Positions 12,977-24,009 of a stretch of 64,000 nt of DNA are shown here, in pieces; within the stretch, counting starts at the first letter, position 1, and each line of letters opens with the position of its first letter. This stretch comes from Siphonodentalium dalli (Eukaryota; Mollusca; Scaphopoda; Gadilida; Siphonodentaliidae): contig CP136064.1 in assembly GCA_032622095.1 (NCBI GenBank), positions 42,743,912 through 42,807,911 on the forward strand, given 5' to 3'. The position numbers were made by a program, and so were the translations under genes. Under the pieces are notes generated by a model. It was given only the letters and a program-made list of their open reading frames with translations, was not told the origin of the DNA and made no database searches.

Positions 12977-13870
12977 GAATAGCTACAGTTTTTTGTTTGA
13001 ATACCGAAATATCTCCGGAGTGTCTGGAGAGAAATATCGAATTTTCACGAGCGACTGCAAGCCGCGAGTGAAAATTCTATATTTCTTTCCAGACACGAAT
13101 GAGATGTTTCAGGCATTCAAACAAAAAACTGCAGCTATTCTTTTTAATATATGCACATTATTAAAGCTCAAAATTGCTAAGTTATGCGGCATTTTTACCT
13201 TTAATAGTACAGCAATTTGAACAATAATAGGAAGAATACTTCCTACAAATCATAAGTGAACAATTACCTGGATAAATCAACAAGACCTGTTCAAAGAAAT
13301 TAAACACGGAATCGAAACTAACAAGTCTCCGTGCCACCGCAGTCGAAATATAAAAAAATCCCATGTCACTGCCGTGTTACTAGATATGGGGTTACAGCTG
13401 CGGCTAGCCAATCAAAAACGCCGACCTACTGACAACACTTGCATGATCAATCGATAATTGGATAATTATTATATTGTGTCAACTTACATGAAACCAATAC
13501 TCTTTTATACAAAACAAAATCAAAGCGACATAGAGCTGGGACTAATATAATATGTGTTATATTAGTCCCAGCATAGAGTAAGCCGGTAAAATGAGTCTTT
13601 TTGTCTAACCGCCTGTTCGCGGAAGCGACCATTGCTCCAGGCTGTATAATGCAATTATCTCATTGGCTCACATAGCTAATTGCGGTAGGGTCAATTGGAT
13701 GTCGATAAGCCACAGTGAAAATAACGCTATCAAGAGTAAAATAACGACATCGTATTTCACTGTGGCTTCTGAGAGAGATAAATACAATGATCTACGTTTC
13801 GGTAAATTCCCGATATTTTATAGGCCAGCATATAATATATAATGATCGGACTGTAACTATACATGCATTT
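12977..13870. repeat. dispersed repeat R2, copy a
   Basis: Begins with a 164-bp foldback (12977-13140) whose ends are GAATAGCTACAGTTTTTTG and its inverse, with an inner hairpin around GAAATATCTC. Matching sequence continues to ATCTACGTTTCGGTAAATTC near 13790. The second copy is at about 56285-57560, where a separate foldback element has jumped in. Non-coding. Confidence 0.65.
13529..13578. mobile_element. 36-bp perfect inverted repeat with 7-bp flanking duplication
   Basis: CTGGGACTAATATAA pairs with TTATATTAGTCCCAG around a short centre (13536-13571). The direct repeat CATAGAG flanks it on both sides (13529-13535 and 13572-13578). It looks like a minimal MITE insertion or hairpin-mediated duplication. 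Confidence 0.6.
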
Positions 13871-13896
13871 TAACCCTTTACACAGAAGGGCCCTGT

Positions 13897-14112
13897 GCCA
13901 ATGCATTCTCTTATATATGCGAGTCGACCATAGGTCGCCTCGCATATATAAGAGAATGCATTGGCTTAACACATTAAAAATTATAAAATTGTTAAAGAAT
14001 GTAAGAAAAAATGTTAAAAAGTGTTAAAAAAAGATTTTTTTAGGCCAATGCATTCTCCTATATATGCGAGGCGACCTATGGTCGACTCGCATATATAAGA
14101 GAATGCATTGGC
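13897..14112. mobile_element. double-hairpin element, CCAATGCATTCTC family, copy A
   Basis: Two near-perfect ~69-bp hairpins (13897-13965 and 14044-14112) share the stem GCCAATGCATTCTCTTATAT with a GTCGACC loop region. They are separated by ~78 bp of AT-rich spacer and are inverted to each other. The same unit occurs at 29708-29871, 33254-33599 and 39378-39697. Confidence 0.8.
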
Positions 14113-14387
14113 ACATGGCATAACTGTAACTACCACAATGTGGTCAAGGAGCCGGTTCCAATGATATCCATATTTGTATGGTTCTATTGAGACAGACCGA
14201 AGATATTTTAGGCTGTTGAAGCTTTATTTGGCCGGTTTTGGCCGTTTTGTTGGGTAAAGGGATAACTGAAAACGAAATGGACCGAATAAAAAATGGATTT
14301 CTGAAAACTTAGTTTAGTGCCAGATCGCATGGAATACCAGTAAGGTTCTTCAGAACATCATACATATAACATTATCCTTATATTCCA

Positions 14388-14606
14388 TCACAACTCAAAG
14401 CGATGTATGAATATTACAAAACCCATAACAAGAGTTAGAGTATTCCAAAGTCCATATTGATGTATGGAGGCAGCATCGCTAACAAACTGGTTGTTGGCGT
14501 ACACAGTTCTTTGGTTGAGTAGTTGAATAGGTCTATAATCATCAACCAGTAACTCCTCTTTCCTCCCGATGTAATTCTTCTTTACATTGTGACGGAATTG
14601 CTCCAA
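14388..14606 (-). CDS. alpha-carbonic anhydrase CA1, terminal exon
   Basis: Minus-strand exon opened by acceptor TATTTACAG, in phase 0 with the preceding exon. It encodes LEQFRHNVKKNYIG and then LVDDYRPIQLLNQRTVYAN, the conserved C-terminal block of alpha-carbonic anhydrases (human CA2 has MVDNWRPAQPLKNR). The last ~20 residues before the stop are hydrophobic (LWNTLTLVMGFVIFIHRF), which fits a GPI-attachment signal or a membrane anchor. With the upstream ectodomain, this predicts an enzyme held on the cell surface. There is no strong AATAAA directly after the stop. Confidence 0.88.
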   Translation of the reverse strand: MEQFRHNVKKNYIGRKEELLVDDYRPIQLLNQRTVYANNQFVSDAASIHQYGLWNTLTLVMGFVIFIHRFEL

Positions 14607-15252
14607 CTGTAAATACGATCGACACAAGAAAATCAGTTATATCATGACATGTCCGATATCTGTACTAATATATCTGTAACTCAATTGTGTTTGTCTGTGC
14701 GGCTATGGGCACCCAAACGGCTCGACCATCGGAGCTGAACATTTGTACACAGGGGTCAATTTACCTGAGGAGTGTCATTGGATATGTACCGATATGTCTT
14801 AAAATGGCACTAATATTTAATTTAACTAAATAATACATTATATTCCCAATACGGTTGGAATATGTTTGTTGAAAATGGATTCACAGGGATAAATTATCCT
14901 GATGAGTGTCACGGGATAGGTGCCGTTGACCTCATACGACTTAAATGGGCACTAATAATTAACGATATACCAAAAATTGTTAGACTCTGTTCGCTGGAAA
15001 TTGGTATACAGGGTAAATTGACCCGGGGAGTACCACTGGATAGGTTCCGTTGACCCTAAAGTGGAACTGAAAATTGTTATTATCATATACGAGCAACAAA
15101 GAGCGTTCCTTATCAGCTTAGTCAATAAATTTGGTATAGGTTCACTACCACCGCACAAGTTCGAGTTTGGGATCCGGGCGCCCATTTTACCAGAGTGTCC
15201 TTTTGTTGAAACTGTGGCTCAATTTTAGTTTCCGGGTGATAACACTATACTA

Positions 15253-15704
15253 TTAAAGATGCATAATCCGAATTAACGCTCCCAAATTACTATTTCTTTG
15301 GCTTCGGTTGTAAAATTATTTGATTCGAGTCGAGGAACCCACCCATCAAAGCTCAGAGTGATCAGATATCGATTTTTGAACTCTATTATTTTTCACCACC
15401 GGTACTTTTTGGCGGCCTGGCAAAAAGTAGACGAGAATACGGCCTCGAACCAAATTACGGATGACGACGGATAACTGTAAAATCAAGTGGCTTTGGGTTT
15501 TAGTTATTTGACAATCCGGCCAAATTTCGTTGAACAAAATGTTGATAAATAACAGGTTTCGGGTAATTTTATACTATAGTTGACTGTGATGTGGTAATCA
15601 TTATTTCTGGGCAATTAATCGATTCTGATAACTGAAGCGGCATTTAAAAGTGTTGTTGGAATCTGATGATACGGGGGACATCGAATCAGCTTGAGTACCT
15701 TTAA
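15253..15704. mobile_element. TTAA-flanked MITE, copy M1
   Basis: TTAA duplications bracket degenerate terminal repeats (AAGATGCATAATCCGA at left, TTGAGTACCT at right). The inside contains the family landmarks CTTTGGCTTCGG, ATTCGAGTCGAGGAACCC and CAGATATCGATTTTTG. It lies in the last CA1 intron. Confidence 0.75.
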
Positions 15705-15975
15705 TTGAATGGAATGTTTGGTATGTTTGCTATCCATGTTTACAACCGCTAAATACGGGTCAAGTTATATTGTGGGTTCAGTCCGCCCATTGTTACCGTC
15801 ATTTTTTACTTAGAGTTTTATATAACAAAATATTTGGTTTTCGTCTGATAATCCCAAGTTATAGAATCTTTCTGAAATTCATTTTAAGGTAAGCCACATG
15901 CCGTATGACATCACGTCGGTTCTCTTGTTTCGTGTGAATACACGAGATCATGCATTTATGTTTGTATATATTCAC

Positions 15976-16113
15976 CTGTTCTTCGGAGATGATGATTTTA
16001 TCATCGAACAGCGTCCAAACGACACTCTCGTAACACGGTGGAGTGGTGAGGCTGCCATAATATCTCCAGAAGTTAACCGTATTATTTGGTAGCAACGATA
16101 ACATAGAGAACGA
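15976..16113 (-). CDS. alpha-carbonic anhydrase CA1, exon 5
   Basis: A 46-codon exon read from 16113 down to 15976. It starts with SFSMLSLLP and contains FWRYYGSLTTPPC, the diagnostic block of alpha-carbonic anhydrases, including the Thr199 equivalent that orients zinc-bound hydroxide and the Cys that pairs with an N-terminal Cys in secreted family members. It ends IISEEQ at a CAG|GTGAAT donor, in phase 0 with the terminal exon. I chose the acceptor ATACAG at 16114 because the stronger-looking CTGTTTCAG 20 bp upstream would put a stop in frame. The reaction is reversible hydration of CO2. Confidence 0.88.
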
Positions 16114-16236
16114 CTGTATTATACGATGGTCATCTGAAACAGACAAATACAAAAATAGATGAACAAATATAATTTTCAGAAGAGAAATTAGATTGTAAGT
16201 GAATGAATTTTCAATGATCATGCACCAGTAAACCAC

Positions 16237-16395
16237 CTGCATGGTTGCTTCCGAGAAGTATGGTAATTCTACTCTTAGCTCTTTGTGTGTGCACATGGTG
16301 GAATGTTCTGGAATAGAATCACAAAAGTATTTTATCGAATGCATGATGTTTTGATAATCAAAATGGGAAGACGTTTTCATGTCGCGTATTATCAC
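16237..16395 (-). CDS. alpha-carbonic anhydrase CA1, exon 4 (acceptor damaged?)
   Basis: Encodes the segment with FDYQNIMHSIKYF and LRVELPYFSEATMQ, which fits the helix and strand before the LLP motif in alpha-carbonic anhydrases. It ends at a CAG|GTGGTT donor in phase 0. The 5' limit is uncertain. Exon 3 ends in phase 0, which would need exon 4 to start at 16395 after a GA instead of AG. The nearest AG (CTCGAG) is one base out of phase. A MITE fragment begins at about 16401, so the normal polypyrimidine tract appears to have been replaced. Either another splice pattern exists or the gene is impaired. Confidence 0.7.
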
Positions 16396-16400
16396 TCGAG

Positions 16401-16637
16401 TATTCATGAAATTTGGCCTTACTACCACTTGTTTTTAGAGCTATCCATCTTCGTCCGCAATTTTGACCGAGACCATCCTTTTGGGCCACATCAATTGAAA
16501 TAACAACTTCAAAAATCGATATCTGATCACTCTGAGCGTTGATGTGAAGGTTCCTCGACTGGCATCAAATATTTTTTACCCCCCGAAGCCAAAGAAATAG
16601 TAATTTAGGGGTGTTTAATCGGATTGAGTACCTTTAA
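16401..16637. mobile_element. TTAA-flanked MITE, right-half fragment M2
   Basis: Matches one half of the M1/M5 type (GAAATTTGGCC, CCACTTG, ATCGATATCTGATCACTCTG, TACCCCCCGAAGCC) and ends with the family terminus CGGATTGAGTACCT plus TTAA at 16634-16637. The other half is missing. Its broken end lies within about 6 bp of CA1 exon 4. Confidence 0.75.
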
Positions 16638-16939
16638 AAAAAACGTACTTTCTTTCTTATAATTGTCCATGCAATGTTCAAGCAAAGCGGTTGGTGGAAA
16701 GAAACGACCTCTTTTTTTGTATCCCGAATTCTGCTAATTCCCTAGACTTCAGTAATTCTTTCTGAGATACACAAAGTCCGCATATACAAGTATTCCATGT
16801 ATCTATGGGTTTATTTTGATAAATTGAAGAATTTGACAAAAGCGAGAATTAATAGGTGTAATGTGAGTCTCCAAATCGCAACGGCCAACTGACATTTAAA
16901 GATGCCCTCTCCCATTTGACACCATAAAACCATCATATG

Positions 16940-16943
<4 letters not shown>

Positions 16944-16984
<41 letters not shown>

Positions 16985-17010
16985 TTAATAATAATAATAA
17001 TAAAAATAAT
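16944..17010. repeat. (AAT)n microsatellite
   Basis: About 20 AAT units with a few interruptions, in the CA1 intron between exons 3 and 4. Confidence 0.95.
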
Positions 17011-18609
17011 TAGACTCACGATGAGCACATTAATATAAGAGTTTTTTCGACATTCAAAAGAGGAAGTTTTAACACTTTCTAAATATGTCAGCCTAACAAT
17101 CAAATGAGCGTCTCGTATAAAAGCGCCCATTCTTCGTCGCACAAAACGGTACATAATAAAGAGCGTTCTCAATTATTATCTTTTGTACTCAATTTCAACG
17201 TAAGATGCTGGATTGTTTTGTGTATTTTTATGATACTTGTGTCATACGAATGCTGGAGATTGCACATGTTTTCCATGTTTTTGACTAATAAGCTGAAAGT
17301 TAACTTTGAACATTTTGACTAATCTGGTGTCAAATCGGATAGGGAATCTTTAAGGTGACACAGACATGACATATTTAAGGAATCGAGAAAAAAAATTAAC
17401 ATATTTCACCATCGAGATTGTTACTGTGAGTAGTAACCACATAATGTCACTAAGTACGAAACATTTGTATTTGTCATATTTTAATTCCGAAAAAATGGTA
17501 CATAGAGTCAATCACTGGTGCATACATCTCAAAATGAAGATTATTAAGATAGAATTATTTGCCCTACGGAGACGACATGAACACGCATAAGGCGATGTGT
17601 AAAATAGTCTGGAATCTTTTACTCACTATCTTCATTTACCACTCTCAACCCTTCATTTTTTTTACCTACAATTCATAAATCAAACCATATTTATAATGTC
17701 TATCGACTACCGAGCCCTGACCAACGAAGTGAAAATGAAAAGCATTCTACAGGGCCCAAACGACACAACGGGAGAACGACTTCCCCAAAAGCCACGTCCT
17801 TATATAACACATACATACCCCATATCATATATCATAGACACCACTGTCTTCCACAAATGTCATGTCCTTATATAACACATACATACCCCATATCATATAT
17901 CATAGACACCAGTCTTCCACAAAAGCCACGTCCTTATATAACACAAACATACCCCATATCATATATCATACACTGCCGTTCTGTTTCGTATACATATACG
18001 TATATTAAACTGTTTATGTAATTCAATTCAATGTAATTTATTTGATAATAAAGATGGCAATAACGGGACGGACGGCATTCGTTGTAAGTTATAATTTCGA
18101 AATAACGTTAATTTCATCAAGAATATACTAATAGTATAGCATAATGATGATATAAATGCGATATTATTCACAAAACACGCTTTGTGTCCGAGAAAATACA
18201 GGTCGACTGTTGTTTAGTTTCTCGCAAATAGCGCAGTGGATTGTTTATAAGCAGAGTCAGGATATTGCGCCATTTCCTTATTTAGATTCGCGCGCAATGT
18301 AGCCTACGTCGGTTGTAAAATCCCTAATTTGGTGCGTCTACAACTTACAACTCACAATACTACTCATAGTAATATTCCTATTTGGTAAGTATTACCATAT
18401 TTAGGTAGAAGAAAATACTAACTGGATTGAAAAAAACATTCATCTCTTTGCAAGATCAATTATATTATGCACACGTTTCTGTCTGATCATTTCCCAATCA
18501 TGAAATAACGCTGATTAGCTTGATTTTGATGTGATTTGAATGCGATTATTGATTGCGCCAATAATGTTATGTATACACGCCTTCCACAGCGCAACGGAAC
18601 ATTATCATT
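17011..18609. other. CA1 intron sequence with a 3-unit tandem repeat
   Basis: At 17786-17975 a ~66-bp unit with GTCCTTATATAACACATACA and CCCCATATCATATATCATA is repeated three times with small indels. Frames of up to 75 codons in the rest have no motif. Confidence 0.6.
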
Positions 18610-19013
18610 GGACGATACGGTAGTTCCAAATGTTTGTCTATAAAAAAAATCGGTTCCGTAACGTTTTTGGTGTTTGTTTACATAACCACGGGTACAAACG
18701 TGACAATAACATGCAATGTACGCGATATTTATGATTGGTATAAGAACAATATCTGTCTATTATATAATATTATTTCTGTTTATGGCGGTTTTAGTGGATG
18801 TTACTATCTTAACACCTATACCCCAAGCCTTGAAATAGTGCGTCTGTCATTTGCAGAATGAGGTCCCCAGAGGGTGAATTTAGTGATGCTACCCCGCATA
18901 GCGGGCTAGCATCACCAAATTCACCCCATGGGGACCTCATTCTGCAAATGACAGACACACTATTTCAAGGCTTGCTATACCCACAGCGAAGTCCGCCCGT
19001 ATCTTTAAATCAA
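18610..19013 (+). repeat. dispersed repeat R1, copy b (split by a hairpin element)
   Basis: Matches 4240-4476 and 51614-51836: AACGTTTTTGGTGTTTGTTT, ATTGGTATAAGAACAA, TTTATGGCGGTTTT and the terminal CGCCCGTATCTTTAA. The hairpin element 18824-18974 interrupts it with an 8-bp duplication. Confidence 0.7.
18824..18974. mobile_element. 151-bp hairpin MITE with 8-bp target duplication (hAT-like)
   Basis: A near-perfect palindrome starting CAAGCCTTGAAATAG and ending with its inverse. The stems contain GAATGAGGTCCCCAGAGGG. The direct repeat CTATACCC flanks it (18816-18823 and 18975-18982). Removing one copy restores the R1 repeat seen at 4.4 kb, so this is a transposon insertion. An 8-bp duplication is usual for hAT elements. 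Confidence 0.8.
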
Positions 19014-19053
19014 GTATAAAACGAATAAGATGTCGCCTGCGCGGTGGGATTGT

Positions 19054-19504
19054 GGTTACACTGGTGTAAATATTTCCCATAGGCTTCAATGTTAACGTTT
19101 GTTGATCTGCATCAGAGGTCAAATGGAAACTGTTCAAACTGCCTTCGGATTATGTGAGCTTGACATCTGTGGAAACTTTCCCAATAAAAAAATCAACACC
19201 GTCTAGCAGGGAATCCACTTCAAATTTTCGTTTTTTCATGACTAGGGTCAGTTCCGCACTAAAAAAATATTGTCATTTTTTCAATCACACTTAAAATTTC
19301 TAAACAGCCACAACAGACTTCACCTTTAATGAATGGGCCTCTTGGCAAATGAAGTTTGTGGGAGAATGATTCCTTGAATTTTTGTCAACAGTTTACATTT
19401 AATTCATGCAACCAATCACAGCCCAGAGTGTTTTAACTGTGAAACTCTATACTCCTCCCGCAACCGCAGGGGGAGCTGCCTATAGTATTTACACCAGTGT
19501 AACC
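19054..19504. mobile_element. M module: 451-bp terminal-inverted-repeat element
   Basis: Ends are GGTTACACTGGTGTAAATA and TATTTACACCAGTGTAACC, a 19-bp inverted repeat. The end sequence is itself nearly palindromic (TTACACTGGTGTAA). The interior has no ORF of note. This is the first of six copies in the array. Its left flank is unique intron sequence; the others have spacer on both sides except the last (28510-28960), whose right flank is unique. Confidence 0.85.
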
Positions 19505-21759
19505 TAAAGCGATAGCCCGCTTTTTCGCGGAATAATTGTAACTCCCTACATTTCTTCAGAATTGCCCATCAATGGAAAAAATGTGTTCAAAAACAATATC
19601 ACCCCTATGGTTCTTTATTTATCACACACAATTTAACCCCACCCCCTTTAACAAATTATTCATCAAAAAGGCACAATTTTCCACCACCAGTCATGTTCAG
19701 GCCCCATTTTCACTCAGTTTTAGGGGTCTGGTGTTGCAAACTTGGATCAGCTATGGAAGACTGTACAATATTCTTTCCATGAGAGAACTTCTGGTGATGT
19801 GAGGTCATTGAGTCCAGATCTGATCAGCTGAGCATCAAGCGCATGACTTTATCAGCACATTGAAGAATAAAATATGACATTTTCAGGTCTGCAAGGGTGA
19901 TCCAAGATAACTGGATGTGGGTGTATATTGAATTAGTTGAATAAAGATATGCTCTCTTTGAATTGCTGAAGCATTTTCTTAAATGTGTCCAAGTTTTAGT
20001 GCTATTAACCTTCAAATGACCATACCCACCAGTGGAAATGACACACTTTTATGATATATATCTGTATATCACTGGCTATAAAATCCAAAATACTTGTTAG
20101 ATTAGGTTCTTATAACAATTGATATATGTGTCGTTGACATGCTCATGTTATGGGTCATTTGCATTATCATGTGACTATTACCACCTTGAATTTTTTTGAA
20201 AATACCTTGAAAAATTGTCATTTTTTATGAAAAATCTTACTATTTTTTTGGCTGATGTAAGTGAAAGAAGACATCAGCAGCAAGAATAGCCACACCAAGC
20301 ATGAGATATTCATTGGACTGAAAGACCAGGCTCTGTAAAATGCATTAAAATGCTTTAAAGTGACTCCCAGGAATCAAAAATGATAAAAAGCTATTTTTTC
20401 CCTTTAGGTTACACTGGTGTAAATATTTCCCATAGGCTTCAATGTTAACGTTTGTTGATCTGCATCAGAGGTCAAATGGAAACTGTTCAAACTGCCTTCG
20501 GATTATGTGAGCTTGACATCTGTGGAAACTTTCCCAATAAAAAAATCAACACCGTCTAGCAGGGAATCCACTTCAAATTTTCGTTTTTTCATGACTAGGG
20601 TCAGTTCCGCACTAAAAAAATATTGTCATTTTTTCAATCACACTTAAAATTTCTAAACAGCCACAACAGACTTCACCTTTAATGAATGGGCCTCTTGGCA
20701 AATGAAGTTTGTGGGAGAATGATTCCTTGAATTTTTGTCAACAGTTTACATTTAATTCATGCAACCAATCACAGCCCAGAGTGTTTTAACTGTGAAACTC
20801 TATACTCCTCCCGCAACCGCAGGGGGAGCTGCCTATAGTATTTACACCAGTGTAACCTAAAGCGATAGCCCGCTTTTTCGCGGAATAATTGTAACTCCCT
20901 ACATTTCTTCAGAATTGCCCATCAATGGAAAAAATGTGTTCAAAAACAATATCACCCCTATGGTTCTTTATTTATCACACACAATTTAACCCCACCCCCT
21001 TTAACAAATTATTCATCAAAAAGGCACAATTTTCCACCACCAGTCATGTTCAGGCCCCATTTTCACTCAGTTTTAGGGGTCTGGTGTTGCAAACTTGGAT
21101 CAGCTATGGAAGACTGTACAATATTCTTTCCATGAGAGAACTTCTGGTGATGTGAGGTCATTGAGTCCAGATCTGATCAGCTGAGCATCAAGCGCATGAC
21201 TTTATCAGCACATTGAAGAATAAAATATGACATTTTCAGGTCTGCAAGGGTGATCCAAGATAACTGGATGTGGGTGTATATTGAATTAGTTGAATAAAGA
21301 TATGCTCTCTTTGAATTGCTGAAGCATTTTCTTAAATGTGTCCAAGTTTTAGTGCTATTAACCTTCAAATGACCATACCCACCAGTGGAAATGACACACT
21401 TTTATGATATATATCTGTATATCACTGGCTATAAAATCCAAAATACTTGTTAGATTAGGTTCTTATAACAATTGATATATGTGTCGTTGACATGCTCATG
21501 TTATGGGTCATTTGCATTATCATGTGACTATTACCACCTTGAATTTTTTTGAAAATACCTTGAAAAATTGTCATTTTTTATGAAAAATCTTACTATTTTT
21601 TTGGCTGATGTAAGTGAAAGAAGACATCAGCAGCAAGAATAGCCACACCAAGCATGAGATATTCATTGGACTGAAAGACCAGGCTCTGTAAAATGCATTA
21701 AAATGCTTTAAAGTGACTCCCAGGAATCAAAAATGATAAAAAGCTATTTTTTCCCTTTA

Positions 21760-24009
21760 GGTTACACTGGTGTAAATATTTCCCATAGGCTTCAATGTTA
21801 ACGTTTGTTGATCTGCATCAGAGGTCAAATGGAAACTGTTCAAACTGCCTTCGGATTATGTGAGCTTGACATCTGTGGAAACTTTCCCAATAAAAAAATC
21901 AACACCGTCTAGCAGGGAATCCACTTCAAATTTTCGTTTTTTCATGACTAGGGTCAGTTCCGCACTAAAAAAATATTGTCATTTTTTCAATCACACTTAA
22001 AATTTCTAAACAGCCACAACAGACTTCACCTTTAATGAATGGGCCTCTTGGCAAATGAAGTTTGTGGGAGAATGATTCCTTGAATTTTTGTCAACAGTTT
22101 ACATTTAATTCATGCAACCAATCACAGCCCAGAGTGTTTTAACTGTGAAACTCTATACTCCTCCCGCAACCGCAGGGGGAGCTGCCTATAGTATTTACAC
22201 CAGTGTAACCTAAAGCGATAGCCCGCTTTTTCGCGGAATAATTGTAACTCCCTACATTTCTTCAGAATTGCCCATCAATGGAAAAAATGTGTTCAAAAAC
22301 AATATCACCCCTATGGTTCTTTATTTATCACACACAATTTAACCCCACCCCCTTTAACAAATTATTCATCAAAAAGGCACAATTTTCCACCACCAGTCAT
22401 GTTCAGGCCCCATTTTCACTCAGTTTTAGGGGTCTGGTGTTGCAAACTTGGATCAGCTATGGAAGACTGTACAATATTCTTTCCATGAGAGAACTTCTGG
22501 TGATGTGAGGTCATTGAGTCCAGATCTGATCAGCTGAGCATCAAGCGCATGACTTTATCAGCACATTGAAGAATAAAATATGACATTTTCAGGTCTGCAA
22601 GGGTGATCCAAGATAACTGGATGTGGGTGTATATTGAATTAGTTGAATAAAGATATGCTCTCTTTGAATTGCTGAAGCATTTTCTTAAATGTGTCCAAGT
22701 TTTAGTGCTATTAACCTTCAAATGACCATACCCACCAGTGGAAATGACACACTTTTATGATATATATCTGTATATCACTGGCTATAAAATCCAAAATACT
22801 TGTTAGATTAGGTTCTTATAACAATTGATATATGTGTCGTTGACATGCTCATGTTATGGGTCATTTGCATTATCATGTGACTATTACCACCTTGAATTTT
22901 TTTGAAAATACCTTGAAAAATTGTCATTTTTTATGAAAAATCTTACTATTTTTTTGGCTGATGTAAGTGAAAGAAGACATCAGCAGCAAGAATAGCCACA
23001 CCAAGCATGAGATATTCATTGGACTGAAAGACCAGGCTCTGTAAAATGCATTAAAATGCTTTAAAGTGACTCCCAGGAATCAAAAATGATAAAAAGCTAT
23101 TTTTTCCCTTTAGCGATAGCCCGCTTTTTCGCGGAATAATTGTAACTCCCTACATTTCTTCAGAATTGCCCATCAATGGAAAAAATGTGTTCAAAAACAA
23201 TATCACCCCTATGGTTCTTTATTTATCACACACAATTTAACCCCACCCCCTTTAACAAATTATTCATCAAAAAGGCACAATTTTCCACCACCAGTCATGT
23301 TCAGGCCCCATTTTCACTCAGTTTTAGGGGTCTGGTGTTGCAAACTTGGATCAGCTATGGAAGACTGTACAATATTCTTTCCATGAGAGAACTTCTGGTG
23401 TGTGAGGTCATTGAGTCCAGATCTGATCAGCTGAGCATCAAGCGCATGACTTTATCAGCACATTGAAGAATAAAATATGACATTTTCAGGTCTGCAAGGG
23501 TGATCCAAGATAACTGGATGTGGGTGTATATTGAATTAGTTGAATAAAGATATGCTCTCTTTGAATTGCTGAAGCATTTTCTTAAATGTGTCCAAGTTTT
23601 AGTGCTATTAACCTTCAAATGACCATACCCACCAGTGGAAATGACACACTTTTATGATATATATCTGTATATCACTGGCTATAAAATCCAAAATACTTGT
23701 TAGATTAGGTTCTTATAACAATTGATATATGTGTCGTTGACATGCTCATGTTATGGGTCATTTGCATTATCATGTGACTATTACCACCTTGAATTTTTTT
23801 GAAAATACCTTGAAAAATTGTCATTTTTTATGAAAAATCTTACTATTTTTTTGGCTGATGTAAGTGAAAGAAGACATCAGCAGCAAGAATAGCCACACCA
23901 AGCATGAGATATTCATTGGACTGAAAGACCAGGCTCTGTAAAATGCATTAAAATGCTTTAAAGTGACTCCCAGGAATCAAAAATGATAAAAAGCTATTTT
24001 TTCCCTTTA
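21760..24009. repeat. 2250-bp higher-order unit M-S-S', first of three
   Basis: M occupies 21760-22210, S 22211 to about 23112, and S' to 24009. S' is marked by loss of one A in the CTTCTGGTGATGTGAGG stretch (at about 23400), which recurs in every second spacer of the other two units (at about 25650 and 27900). Starts at 21760, 24010 and 26260 are exactly 2250 bp apart. Confidence 0.95.
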
